Source: TOLSYN sp963849065
Lineage (GTDB): Bacteria > Acidobacteriota > Terriglobia > Terriglobales > Acidobacteriaceae
Length of the DNA: 64,000 nt
Direction: 5' to 3'
NCBI GenBank assembly: GCA_963849065.1
Contig: CAWKFM010000004.1
Span: 496,001 to 560,000 of the forward strand
Shown: positions 53,876 to 62,777 of the stretch, piece after piece
How the letters are laid out: each line of letters begins with the position of its first letter
How positions within the stretch are numbered: position 1 is the first letter of the stretch
Notes under the pieces: model-generated
Told to the model about the DNA's origin: nothing
The model's input: the letters and a program-made list of their open reading frames with translations, nothing else
Databases searched by the model: none
Program-made: the position numbers and the translations under genes

Positions 53876-54880
53876 GTGCGCTCAGGATTTGTAACCATCA
53901 TCGGCCGTCCCAACGCGGGCAAGTCCACCTTGCTCAACTCGCTGGTTGGCGAAAAACTCGCCATCGTCACCCACAAGGCGCAGACCACGCGCAGCCGCAT
54001 CACCGGCATTGTCAACGTCAAGCGAACGTCCAAGCATTCCGCCGGACAGCTGGTCTTTGTCGATACTCCGGGCGTGCACAAGCCGGAGGACCAGCTCAAC
54101 AAGCGCATGATGCAGGAGGTGTACGATTCGCTGGAAGGCTGCGACCTCATCCTGCTGATCGTCGATGTCACGCAGAAATTCGGCACCGGCGACGAGTTCG
54201 TGCTGGAGATCGTCAAGTGCGCCAAGGCGAAAACTTTTCTGCTGCTCAACAAGATCGATCTGTTCGAGAAGACCAAGCTGCTGCCCGCCATCGAAGCCTG
54301 GTCCGAGCGCTTCGACTTCGCGCAGATTATTCCCATCTCCGCCGCAAAAGAGCTGGGCAAGCAGGAGCTGCTCACCGCCGTCATCAATGCACTGCCCGAA
54401 GGCCCCAAGTATTTTCCCGAAGACCAGATCACTGATCAGCCCGAGCGCTTCATCGTCGCCGAACTGATTCGCGAGCAGATCCTCATCAACACCGCGCAGG
54501 AAGTTCCCTACGCCAGCGGAGTGCGGATCGAAAAATTCGAGGAGGGCGCAAAACTCTCAAAAATTGCCGCCGTGATCTTCGTAGAGCGCGAGGGACAGAA
54601 GGCCATCGTCATCGGCAAGCAGGGAGCCATGCTGAAGCACATCGGCACCCGCGCCCGCCAGCAGATCGAACGCATCCTCGGCGTCAAGGTCTTTCTCGAA
54701 CTCTTCGTCAAGGTACGCGAGGGCTGGCGCGACAACCCACGCGATGTGGACGAGGCCATCGACTGGCGCAAGCAACTCGAGTCGCTCAACACGCGTCTCT
54801 CCGGCGAAGAGGAAAAAAAAGAGCCTCGCAAATCACCTGCCAGGAAGACAAGGACCAGCGAGGCCAAGGTCCAGGAATAG
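53876..54880 (+). CDS. era: GTPase Era
   Basis: 334 residues. G1 GRPNAGKST (9-17), G2/G3 region FVDTPGVHKP, G4 NKID, then a KH domain with the era signature (AVIFVEREGQKAIVIGKQGAMLKHIGTRARQQIERILG). It binds 16S rRNA and checks 30S assembly. C-terminal tail of about 20 residues is charged (EEEKKEPRKSPARKTRTSE). GTG start. The stop codon directly abuts palindrome copy E. Confidence 0.95.
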   Translation: MRSGFVTIIGRPNAGKSTLLNSLVGEKLAIVTHKAQTTRSRITGIVNVKRTSKHSAGQLVFVDTPGVHKPEDQLNKRMMQEVYDSLEGCDLILLIVDVTQKFGTGDEFVLEIVKCAKAKTFLLLNKIDLFEKTKLLPAIEAWSERFDFAQIIPISAAKELGKQELLTAVINALPEGPKYFPEDQITDQPERFIVAELIREQILINTAQEVPYASGVRIEKFEEGAKLSKIAAVIFVEREGQKAIVIGKQGAMLKHIGTRARQQIERILGVKVFLELFVKVREGWRDNPRDVDEAIDWRKQLESLNTRLSGEEEKKEPRKSPARKTRTSEAKVQE

Positions 54881-54917
54881 GGTGGCCCATTCGAGCCTTC
54901 CTTTGGCTTGAGTGGGG
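54881..54917 (+). repeat. Dispersed 3'-end palindrome, copy E
   Basis: Box GGTGGCCCAT starts on the base after the era stop codon. Arms TCGAGCC/GGCTTGA (one G-U type mismatch), loop TTCCTTT, closing GTGGGG, then GTTGACTTTGCTGTTGC, as after copy B. Confidence 0.75.
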
Positions 54918-54958
54918 CCGTTGACTTTGCTGTTGCTTGTTGCTCCTGTATGCCTTCG

Positions 54959-54986
54959 ATAATTAAACGGTTCAATTATGTACAAT
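54959..54986 (+). promoter_or_regulatory. Operator-like inverted repeat and -10 box of the MarR-type gene
   Basis: ATAATT-N9-AATTAT (54959-54979) directly precedes TACAAT (54981-54986), which is six bases before ATG 54993. A MarR-type protein bound here would block its own promoter (inference). Confidence 0.55.
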
Positions 54987-54992
54987 CGAAGG

Positions 54993-55436
54993 ATGCGGAT
55001 CGATGCGTTCCTTCACGAAAGCCCGATGTTTACCATCAACCGCGCAGCGCGGCGCTTCGACTCGCTGGCCGCCCACGCGCTGGCCTCTGACGGCCTCGGC
55101 TTTCTGGAAGGCCTGGTGCTGGCCGCGGTCTTCTTCGATGAGCCAGAGTGCATCACGCCATCGCAACTGGCCGAAACCTTTGGCACCACGCGCGGCAACG
55201 TGAGCCACTGCATCTCATCTCTGGAAGCCAAGGGTTTTGTGCAGAGAGTGATCGATCCCGCCGACGCCCGGTCTTTTCTTCTCGCCCTCAAGCCGCCGGG
55301 CAAGAAGTGTGCTCTGCGCGTCATTCGCGCCTTTGACAAGTTGCAGGCGCAGTTTGAAACCGAGGTGGGAAAGAGCGCGCTGCGCGACACCCTCACAATC
55401 ATCCGCCGGCTGGAAGCGCTGGTTCCCGCGCGATGA
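54993..55436 (+). CDS. MarR-family winged-helix regulator
   Basis: 147 residues. Winged helix core ITPSQLAETFGTTRGNVSHCISSLEAKGFVQRVIDPADARSFLLAL, with the D-x-R wing typical of MarR. Helices for dimerisation flank it. ATG 54993 is chosen over 54978 because the -10 box is six bases before it. The palindrome at 54959 suggests autoregulation. The regulated genes are unknown. Confidence 0.85.
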   Translation: MRIDAFLHESPMFTINRAARRFDSLAAHALASDGLGFLEGLVLAAVFFDEPECITPSQLAETFGTTRGNVSHCISSLEAKGFVQRVIDPADARSFLLALKPPGKKCALRVIRAFDKLQAQFETEVGKSALRDTLTIIRRLEALVPAR

Positions 55437-55442
55437 CCGGCG

Positions 55443-56795
55443 CTATTCCTCCACTTTGGCGATTCCCAGCGTCTTCATCTTGCGGTAGAGATGGCTTCGT
55501 TCCAGTCCCAGCCCTTCGGCGGTGCGGCTGACGTTGCCGTTGTTCTCGTCCAATTTCTTTAGAATGTAATCGCGTTCGTAGGCCGCGCGCGCCTGGTGCA
55601 GGGTGGTGAACTCTCCCAGCGAGCGCCGTCTGCCTTCCCGGTAGAGCATCGAAGGCATGTGCTTGCGCTCCAGTCGCTGCACCGTGGGATTCATGATTAC
55701 GATGCGCTCGATGACGTTGCGCAATTCGCGCACGTTGCCCGGCCAGGAGTAGTGCGTCAGCACCTCCAGTCCTTCGTCGGCAATCTCCTTGGTGCGCCGG
55801 CTGTACTGGCTGCTGAACTCTTTGAGAAAATGCCGCGCCAGCACCGCAATATCTTCCTTACGTTCGCGTAGCGGCGGCACGACGAACGGCACCACGTTGA
55901 GGCGGTAAAACAGGTCCTCGCGGAAGTTGCCGCGCCCGATCTCTTCTTCCAGATCTTTGTTGGTGGCGGCAATCACTCGTACGTCCACCGTCACCGGTTC
56001 CTCCATGCCGACCGGAGCGAAGCGGCCCTCGTCCAGAGTGCGCAGCAGCTTCGACTGCGTCTTCAAACTCATGTCGCCCACTTCGTCGAGAAACAGCGTG
56101 CCGCCGTCGGCCTTGCGCAGCTTGCCTTCCTTTTCGGAATCGGCGCCGGGGAACGCTCCCCGGCAGTGGCCGAACAGCTCACTCTCAATCAGGTCTTCGG
56201 GGATGGCGGCGCAGTTGACTTCCACGAACATCTCGTCCTTGCGCAGGCTTTGCGCGTGGATGGCGCGGGCCACCAGTTCCTTGCCCGTGCCGCTCTCGCC
56301 GTAGATCAGCACCCGCCCGTTGGTCGGGGCCATCAGCCCAATCTGCTGCCGTAGCGCCTTGAGCGGAATGCTGTCGCCCACGATCTCCGAGTGCGACACC
56401 TGGCGCTTCAGCTCCTGGTTTTCCGAGCGCAGCTTGCGCGCCTCGGCGGCGTTCTTCACTACGATGAGCGTTTTTTCCAGCGACAGCGGCTTTTCCAGAA
56501 AGTCGAAGGCTCCCAGCTTGGTGGCGCGCACCGCAGTCTCCACCGTGCCGTGGCCGGAGATCATCACCACCTCGGGACGGTCGTCCAGGTCCTTCACCTG
56601 CTGCAGCACGGCCAGCCCGTCCATCTGCGGCAGCCACACGTCCAGCAGCACCACGTCGAAGTGCTGATCGCGCATCAGCGTGAGCGCGCTTTCGCCGTCT
56701 TCGGCGGGCGTTATGTGATAGCCCTCGTCTTCCAGGATTCCGCCCAGCGTCTCGCGAATGCTAGGCTCATCGTCCACTACCAGGATGTGGATCAT
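55443..56795 (-). CDS. Sigma-54-dependent response regulator, NtrX-like
   Basis: 450 residues. Receiver domain 1-120 with phosphoacceptor Asp52 (LLDVWLPQ), AAA+ domain ~140-370 (Walker A GESGTGKE 166-173), Fis-type helix-turn-helix at the C terminus (GNVSRTAEGLGLERSHLYRKMKTLGI). The sigma-54-contact loop reads GAFPGA (213-218) where nearly all family members have GAFTGA. It is downstream of the NtrY-like kinase in an operon (19-base gap). It would activate sigma-54 promoters; ability to do so is uncertain because of the loop change. Confidence 0.9.
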   Translation of the reverse strand: MIHILVVDDEPSIRETLGGILEDEGYHITPAEDGESALTLMRDQHFDVVLLDVWLPQMDGLAVLQQVKDLDDRPEVVMISGHGTVETAVRATKLGAFDFLEKPLSLEKTLIVVKNAAEARKLRSENQELKRQVSHSEIVGDSIPLKALRQQIGLMAPTNGRVLIYGESGTGKELVARAIHAQSLRKDEMFVEVNCAAIPEDLIESELFGHCRGAFPGADSEKEGKLRKADGGTLFLDEVGDMSLKTQSKLLRTLDEGRFAPVGMEEPVTVDVRVIAATNKDLEEEIGRGNFREDLFYRLNVVPFVVPPLRERKEDIAVLARHFLKEFSSQYSRRTKEIADEGLEVLTHYSWPGNVRELRNVIERIVIMNPTVQRLERKHMPSMLYREGRRRSLGEFTTLHQARAAYERDYILKKLDENNGNVSRTAEGLGLERSHLYRKMKTLGIAKVEE

Positions 56796-56814
56796 CGTCC
56801 ACCTTTCTTTCGAT

Positions 56815-59046
56815 TTATGCGTTTTCGTGGCTCTCGGATTCCACGGAGTTCCGCTCGGCGGCCATCACCACGGGCAGCTCCACCAGCAGGCGCGTGCCCA
56901 CCGGTTGATTGGCCTCGACCCGCACGGTGCCGCCGTGGCTTTCCAGAATTTGCGCCACGATGGCGAGACCCAGGCCCGTCCCTCGCGCCTTGGTGGAGAA
57001 GTAGGGCAGGAACAGCTTCTCCTTGTCCTCGGTGCTCACGCCCTCGCCGGTGTCGCTGATCTCGATCTCCACCGCGTCGCGCGTTTCCAGCAGAGAGGTG
57101 GTAATGCGAATCTCCCGCACCACGGAGTCCCTCATACTCTCCGCGGCGTTTTCCACCAGGTTGGCCACCACCCGCTTGATCGCCTCCGGATCAGCCATCA
57201 CGCGCGGCAGGCCGTCGGCCAGTTCCAGCTGCACGTCCACGCCCTCCAGCCGCCCCTCGAACAGCGCCATGGCACTGAGCACAATCTGGTTCAGATCCGA
57301 CGGGTGCGGGTGTGACTGCGGGAAGCGCGCCAGGGTGGAGAACTCGTCCACCAGCCTGCGCACCGTCTCCACCGCGCTGCCGATGGTAGCCACGCAGCTC
57401 TCCATGATGGTTCGCGACATGCCTTCGCCGCGCGCCCCGCGCTCAATGTGCCGCTGGATGCGTTCGGCCGACAGCGCAATCGGCGTCAGCGGATTTTTGA
57501 TCTCGTGCGCCACCCGGCGCGCCACCTCGCGCCAGGCGGCCTGCTTCTGCGCCCGCAGCAGGTCGCTCAGGTCCTCGAAGACGATCACGTATCCCAGCAG
57601 CCGCATCTGTCCGGAGCCGGTCATCGAAGACACGGTCACGCTCGCCTCCAGCTCCGAGCCGCTGCAGGGGATCTCCATCTGCGCCGTCGTGGTTCCCATG
57701 CGGTCGGCCTTGCGCGCCAGCCGCCAGATATCGGCCGCCACGCCGGGCGCAAGATTGGCGGGGAACAGCTCGCTGAGGCGCAACCCCGACTGCGGCCCCG
57801 GCTGGGACACTCCCTTGGGCTGGAACATCCGGATCAGCGCCGCGTTCACTCGGGTCACCTGGCCGGTGACATCCAATGACAGCACCCCAGAGGGAATGCT
57901 CTCCAGAATCGTCTCCATCTGCAGGCGGCGGTCTTCCAGGTTCAGGTTGGCTTCCTGCAGCTGGCGGCGATTGCTCTCCAGCTCGGCCGCCATGCTGTTG
58001 AACGAGTTCACCAGCTGCCCCAGTTCGTCACCGGCGCTGACTTCCACGCGGTAATCCAGCCGCCCGGCGGAGATTGCCTGCGTGCCCTCCACCAGCGCAG
58101 TCACCGGAAGGGTCACCACCTTGCTCAGCGTCCGTGCGGACCAGGTGGTGCCCAACAGCACCAGCAGGGTGATCAGCAGCAGAAGCTGCATATAGTTTTG
58201 CCGTATCAGTTTGTTATTGCGCCGCAGATCCTGGTAGCGCTGCTGGCTCTGTTCCAGTTGATTCAGCGCGTCCATGTATCTATCCGGCAGCGGCAGAGCG
58301 ACGGCCACGTAGCCGACATCTTCCACCGGCGCCGTTCCCAGCATGTAGGCACGATGGTTCAGGGTGTACAGGCGAGGTTTACTCTCCAGCGTCAACAGGT
58401 TCGGAACCTCGGTCTGCAGCAGGCTCCACGGCAGCGGGGCGCTGTAACTGGCCGTGATATGACCTTTGTAGATGGCCAGCGCAAAGCCGCCCTGCAGCGT
58501 AATCTCATGCTCGCGGAACTCGTTCAGCAAGGAGTCGAAGCGGCCCGTGCGGTAGGACTTCACGGCCTCCGGGTTGGCGGCAATGGAGCGTGCCTCGGCC
58601 AGCGCATTCTGTCCCGCGTAGCTGCTCAGCAGCTCGGCCACCGCCCGGCTCTGCCCCCGCACATCCTCGATCGGCTGCGAGAACCACTTGTCGACCGAGC
58701 GGTTCATCAGTCCGTAGGCGAACAGAAACATAGCGATTACCGGCCCGAAGGAGAGCACCAGCGCGCCCAGCACCATCTTGCTGCGGAAGCGCGACCCGGC
58801 GGTCCCGGCCTGCCGTTCCAGGTAGAGCTTCAGCAGGGTGCGCAGCAGCACGAAGATCAGCGCCACCAGGGCCAGAAAGATCAGCGCCGACAGCGCCACC
58901 AGCACATAAGTCTGGAACAGCGAATCCGGCCGCAGAAACTTAAGATTGAAGGCCGCCTGCGAAAAGATAATGAAGACCAGCAGCGCAATCCCCACCCCCA
59001 GCCACAAGAGCTTGTGTCGCGGACGGGATGGCGGCGGTGTGGTCAA
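56815..59046 (-). CDS. Sensor histidine kinase, NtrY-like
   Basis: 743 residues. Three to four N-terminal helices, an extracytoplasmic region (~120-280), a transmembrane helix, HAMP (~310-365), a PAS-like segment (~380-500), then HisKA with the H-box RRVAHEIKNPLTPIALSAERI and HATPase (ISDTGEGVSTEDKEKLFLPYFSTKARGTGLGLAIV). The H-box AHEIKNPLTPI is the NtrY/NtrB-like type. It pairs with the downstream NtrX-like regulator. Signal unknown; nitrogen or redox control is known for NtrYX elsewhere. Confidence 0.92.
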   Translation of the reverse strand: MTTPPPSRPRHKLLWLGVGIALLVFIIFSQAAFNLKFLRPDSLFQTYVLVALSALIFLALVALIFVLLRTLLKLYLERQAGTAGSRFRSKMVLGALVLSFGPVIAMFLFAYGLMNRSVDKWFSQPIEDVRGQSRAVAELLSSYAGQNALAEARSIAANPEAVKSYRTGRFDSLLNEFREHEITLQGGFALAIYKGHITASYSAPLPWSLLQTEVPNLLTLESKPRLYTLNHRAYMLGTAPVEDVGYVAVALPLPDRYMDALNQLEQSQQRYQDLRRNNKLIRQNYMQLLLLITLLVLLGTTWSARTLSKVVTLPVTALVEGTQAISAGRLDYRVEVSAGDELGQLVNSFNSMAAELESNRRQLQEANLNLEDRRLQMETILESIPSGVLSLDVTGQVTRVNAALIRMFQPKGVSQPGPQSGLRLSELFPANLAPGVAADIWRLARKADRMGTTTAQMEIPCSGSELEASVTVSSMTGSGQMRLLGYVIVFEDLSDLLRAQKQAAWREVARRVAHEIKNPLTPIALSAERIQRHIERGARGEGMSRTIMESCVATIGSAVETVRRLVDEFSTLARFPQSHPHPSDLNQIVLSAMALFEGRLEGVDVQLELADGLPRVMADPEAIKRVVANLVENAAESMRDSVVREIRITTSLLETRDAVEIEISDTGEGVSTEDKEKLFLPYFSTKARGTGLGLAIVAQILESHGGTVRVEANQPVGTRLLVELPVVMAAERNSVESESHENA

Positions 59047-59135
59047 GAGGTTTCCACACCGATTCTAGTGCAGAAAAGACACAAAAAGCCGCCCAATTGC
59101 AAGTTGCCGCGTACTCAGGATGGTCCGCGAGACTG

Positions 59136-59981
59136 CTATCCGGTTCCGCTCTCGGCGCTCCGCTGCCTGGACGCCTCATCCCAGAAGGCCTGCACCGATT
59201 CCTGCAGCTGCATATCCAGGCTGTTGTTGAAGCGCTTCAGGTCCATCACCAGGTTACTGGTGTCCAGCATTAGCAAACCCTGCCGCACCATGTCGTAGAC
59301 CACCCCTTCCAGGATTACTGTGTCGGTCACCAGCATGGAAATCCTGTAGCCGCCTGCCAGCCGTTTGGAGCCGTGTTTCCGGCTCAACTCGATGGCCAGC
59401 CCGGTCAACTGTTCCGGCGCAAGGGAATCCAGCTGGTTGGCGATCTCCAGGATTATGGCGTGCAACTCGCCGCCCCGTTCCGCATCGCTCAGGGGCACCG
59501 GTCCTAGGGCGGGGTCGGATTTCATCTTGCAGATGGCGCTTTCGCGAATCTCCTCCACGTTGGCGCGCAGCAGCTTGGAGAGCCGCATCGGCGCCGAGGA
59601 CTGGCATGGCTGCCGGTTCCGCAGCTTCTGCTGGATCAGTTCAACCAGTTCCTCGATATTCGCAGGTTTGATGAGGAAGTCATCCACCTGGCTCTGGATC
59701 GCCTGCAACGCGCTCTCGAAGGCCGGAAAGCCGGTGAGGATGAAGTTGATGCAATCCGGCTGCGTCCGCCGCATCGCGCTCACCACGGTGAAGCCGTCGC
59801 CGGGTTCTCCGATGTTCAGGTCCGAGATCAGGATATCGAAGGTGCGGGTGGTCATCTCCATCAGCGCCTGCGCCACCGAGGCCGCGCTGCGGACATCGAA
59901 TCCGTGCATGCGCAGGATCGCAGGAAAGGTTAGCCGCAGGCTCGACTCGTCATCCACGAATAAAACGCGATTGCCTGGCAT
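59136..59981 (-). CDS. Response regulator with a C-terminal helical domain
   Basis: 281 residues. Receiver ~5-120 (VLFVDDESSLRL, phosphoacceptor in ILISDLNIGEP, LTGFPAF, Lys in DFLIKPANIEEL), followed by ~150 residues of helices (MRLSKLLRANVEEIRESAICKMKSDPALG, GGELHAIILEIANQLDS) resembling the RsbRD N-terminal domain. No DNA-binding domain is seen. ATG 59981 is chosen because the receiver starts right after it; upstream in-frame ATGs exist. It may be a stressosome- or kinase-linked output. Confidence 0.8.
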   Translation of the reverse strand: MPGNRVLFVDDESSLRLTFPAILRMHGFDVRSAASVAQALMEMTTRTFDILISDLNIGEPGDGFTVVSAMRRTQPDCINFILTGFPAFESALQAIQSQVDDFLIKPANIEELVELIQQKLRNRQPCQSSAPMRLSKLLRANVEEIRESAICKMKSDPALGPVPLSDAERGGELHAIILEIANQLDSLAPEQLTGLAIELSRKHGSKRLAGGYRISMLVTDTVILEGVVYDMVRQGLLMLDTSNLVMDLKRFNNSLDMQLQESVQAFWDEASRQRSAESGTG

Positions 59982-60117
59982 GCGAACACCCCATGGAAAA
60001 CCACCCATCGTGCGGCTGTACCACCGGTCGATTGATAGGATGGCGAGGAAACCCAAGCCGTACACCTGAATATCGAAACCCATCGATATTTGCGTTCCAA
60101 TTTGATACTCGCAGGCC

Positions 60118-60903
60118 TTAGCGAGGCAGTGCTCCCGGCGGCAGCAGCGGGCGCAGAGGGCAGCGATGGCACAGCGGACCGGCCTTCAGGCAGTAGTGTT
60201 TGGCCGTCTGCACCAGCAGTGCGTGGAACTCGTTGTAGCGCTGTGCAAGCTCGCTGCGTGCCATGGTGGAAGCCGCCGAGGGGGCATGTGTGACCGGCTT
60301 CTCTCCGGTCTGTGCGGCCGGCGGCGTGGGCTCAGCATCGGCCTCGGCATCGCAATCCACCAGGGCCGTCTCCACCGCGGCCCGGATCTCCTCGTAGCCG
60401 GTGCCGGCGTGCGCCAGCCGGTGCCGTTCGAAGATGCGCCGGGTGTAGGCATCCACCACGAAAACCTCGCGGCTGGCCGCGTAGAGCAGGATCGAATCCG
60501 CCGTCTCCGGACCAACTCCGTTGAGGCCCAGTAACTCCTGCCGCAGCTCCTCTACCGGCTCCGCGAACATGGCTTCCAGCGAACCCTCGTGCCTGGCATC
60601 CAGCTGCGCCACAAAGTTTTTCAGCCGCGCCGCCTTCTGTCGGTAGTACCCTGCCGGACGCACCAGCGTCTCCAACTCTTCCAGCGCCACCCCGCGGATT
60701 CCCCCAACCGACAGGACTCCTGCGCCGCGCAGATTCTCCATCGCCAGCTCCACGTTCCTCCAGGCCGTGTTCTGGGTCAGGTAGGCCCCCACCACTACCT
60801 CGAAGGCCGAACCAGCCGGCCACCAGTGCTGCGGCCCCATGGCGGCTTCCAGGGCACGGAAGATACGCCGGATGGCTCGCGACGCTGAGTTCTTTCTCCG
60901 CAT
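60118..60903 (-). CDS. Endonuclease III-family DNA glycosylase
   Basis: 261 residues. HhH motif LNGVGPETADSILLYA, catalytic Asp in FVVDAYTRRIFERH, and an Fe-S loop Cys238-x6-Cys245-x2-Cys248. The fourth cluster ligand, expected at residue 254, is leucine. A ~40-residue low-complexity insert (DAEADAEPTPPAAQTGEKP) sits between the Asp and the cluster. A base-excision-repair function is expected. TACACT, six bases, then ATG 60903 on the minus strand: the leaderless pattern again. Confidence 0.85.
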   Translation of the reverse strand: MRRKNSASRAIRRIFRALEAAMGPQHWWPAGSAFEVVVGAYLTQNTAWRNVELAMENLRGAGVLSVGGIRGVALEELETLVRPAGYYRQKAARLKNFVAQLDARHEGSLEAMFAEPVEELRQELLGLNGVGPETADSILLYAASREVFVVDAYTRRIFERHRLAHAGTGYEEIRAAVETALVDCDAEADAEPTPPAAQTGEKPVTHAPSAASTMARSELAQRYNEFHALLVQTAKHYCLKAGPLCHRCPLRPLLPPGALPR

Positions 60904-60909
60904 TGGGGA

Positions 60910-60915
60910 AGTGTA
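60910..60915 (-). promoter_or_regulatory. -10 box TACACT of the endonuclease III-family gene
   Basis: On the minus strand TACACT (60915-60910), then TCCCCA, then ATG at 60903. Confidence 0.5.
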
Positions 60916-60970
60916 GCCGATGCCCCGGAGTACCGTTCCCTTTCGTTATGACCATTACGTTTCCACCCGA

Positions 60971-60998
60971 TTGACAATTAATGTCAAGCTGCTACTCT
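60971..60998 (+). promoter_or_regulatory. Pilus operon promoter with overlapping inverted repeat
   Basis: -35 TTGACA (60971-60976), 16-bp spacer, -10 TACTCT (60993-60998). TTGACA-ATTAA-TGTCAA (60971-60987) is a perfect inverted repeat covering the -35, so it is a likely repressor site. Leader to pilB about 150 bases. Confidence 0.6.
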
Positions 60999-61157
60999 GC
61001 AGTTACTGCACCGGCACCCTGTGTGTGTTCAACGTTTTCGCCGGGGAAATGGCTTCCCGGGTGCGCCAATCCAGGGCTGCCCAAACCTCCCGGCGAGCGC
61101 AGGGAATTGTGCGCCTGGGCTGGGTCCGGTGCAGAGATGAAAAGGCGAGGATAGATC

Positions 61158-62750
61158 TTGGCGACCACTCAACCGAAGGGCACTCCAATCTCGGCGTTCG
61201 ATCCCGCGAACTATGCCATCGACCCCAAGCTCGTCAAGACGATCTCGATCGAGGTGGCGCGCAAGTACAAGGTACTTCCCTTGGCGCGCGTCGGCACTTC
61301 GCTCCAGGTGGCCATGGTGGACCCGTCCAACTATCGCGCCCTGGACGACCTGAAGTTCATCACCGGGTTCAACATTGACCCCCTGAGGGGCGACGAAGCC
61401 GCCATCATGGAGGCCATCGAATACGCCTACAACGCTCCGGAGGAGAACTCCAACCCCGGAAACGAAGATCTCAGTTCGGTGCTGGCCGCCTTCGGAGACG
61501 ATGGCGACGCCGAGGATGGCCAGACCATCACGGAAGAGGACGAGGCCTCGCTCGCCGAGATGGAAGCGGCCGCCGAAGGGGCACCCATCGTCAAGCTGGT
61601 CAACACCATCCTTCGCGAAGCCGTGCAGGCCAGGGCCAGTGACGTTCACATGGAGCCCTACGAAAAGGAGTACCGCGTCCGCTTCCGCGTGGACGGCGTG
61701 CTGGAAGAGTTCATGAAGCCGCCCACCAAAGCCCGCGACGCCATCATCTCCCGCATCAAGATTCTCGCCCGCCTGGATATCAGCGAGAAGCGCCTGCCGC
61801 AGGACGGACGCATCATGATCGCCCTGCGGATCAATGGCAAGCGCCGGGTTCTCGACTGGCGCGTCAGCACCCTGCCCACCCTCTGGGGCGAAAAGATCGT
61901 CATGCGCTTGCTGGACAAGGACAATCTTCGCCTGGACATGACCCAGCTGGGCTTCGAGCCCGAGTCGCTGGAGAAATTCCAGAAGGCCATTCTAAAGCCC
62001 TTCGGAATGGTGCTGGTCACCGGGCCTACCGGCTCCGGCAAAACCAACACGCTCTACTCGGCCATCTCCCTGCTCAACAAGCCGGACACCAACATCATGA
62101 CCGCCGAGGATCCGGTCGAGTTCCAGTTGCAGGGCGTCAACCAGGTGCAGATGAAGGAGCAGATCGGCCTCAACTTTGCCGCCGCCCTGCGCTCCTTCCT
62201 TCGCCAGGACCCGAACATCATTCTGGTCGGCGAAATCCGTGACTTTGAAACCGCCGAAATCGCCATCAAGGCCGCGCTTACCGGCCACCTCGTGCTCAGC
62301 ACCCTGCACACCAACGGCGCCCCGGAGACCATCTCCCGCCTGATGAACATGGGCATCGAGCCTTTTCTGGTCGCCACCTCGATCCACTTGATCGTGGCCC
62401 AGCGTCTGATCCGCCGCATCTGCACCAATTGCATCGAGCCGATCGAAGTTCCCAACCAGGTGTTGCTCAAGGCCGGATTCACCCAGCAGGAGGCGCGCAC
62501 CGTCAAGGTGATGAAGGGCCGTGGCTGCGAACGCTGCAACAGCACCGGCTACAAGGGACGTACCGCGTTGTATGAAGTCATGGAGATCAACGACGTTCTC
62601 CGCGAGCTGATCCTGGTCGGAGCCTCGTCTCTGGAACTGAAGAAAAAGGCCATCGAGCAGGGCATGATGACCCTGCGCCGCAGTGGCCTCTGTAAGATCG
62701 TGCTCGGCCAGACCACCATGGATGAGGTTTTGCGCGAAACCGTACTTTAG
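61158..62750 (+). CDS. pilB: Type IV pilus assembly ATPase PilB
   Basis: 530 residues. N-terminal MshEN-like domain (~20-110), a acidic linker, then the GspE/PilB motor: ARASDVHMEPYEKEYRVRFRVDG, Walker A GPTGSGKT (289-296), Asp box TAEDPVEF, Walker B IILVGEIRD, and the zinc-type tetra-cysteine CTNCIEP...CERCNSTGYKGR. It powers pilin polymerisation. TTG start at 61158, preceded by AAGGCGAGG. First gene of the pil operon. Confidence 0.95.
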   Translation: MATTQPKGTPISAFDPANYAIDPKLVKTISIEVARKYKVLPLARVGTSLQVAMVDPSNYRALDDLKFITGFNIDPLRGDEAAIMEAIEYAYNAPEENSNPGNEDLSSVLAAFGDDGDAEDGQTITEEDEASLAEMEAAAEGAPIVKLVNTILREAVQARASDVHMEPYEKEYRVRFRVDGVLEEFMKPPTKARDAIISRIKILARLDISEKRLPQDGRIMIALRINGKRRVLDWRVSTLPTLWGEKIVMRLLDKDNLRLDMTQLGFEPESLEKFQKAILKPFGMVLVTGPTGSGKTNTLYSAISLLNKPDTNIMTAEDPVEFQLQGVNQVQMKEQIGLNFAAALRSFLRQDPNIILVGEIRDFETAEIAIKAALTGHLVLSTLHTNGAPETISRLMNMGIEPFLVATSIHLIVAQRLIRRICTNCIEPIEVPNQVLLKAGFTQQEARTVKVMKGRGCERCNSTGYKGRTALYEVMEINDVLRELILVGASSLELKKKAIEQGMMTLRRSGLCKIVLGQTTMDEVLRETVL

Positions 62751-62777
62751 AACCAACCAGGGACTCAAGGAGCAGGA

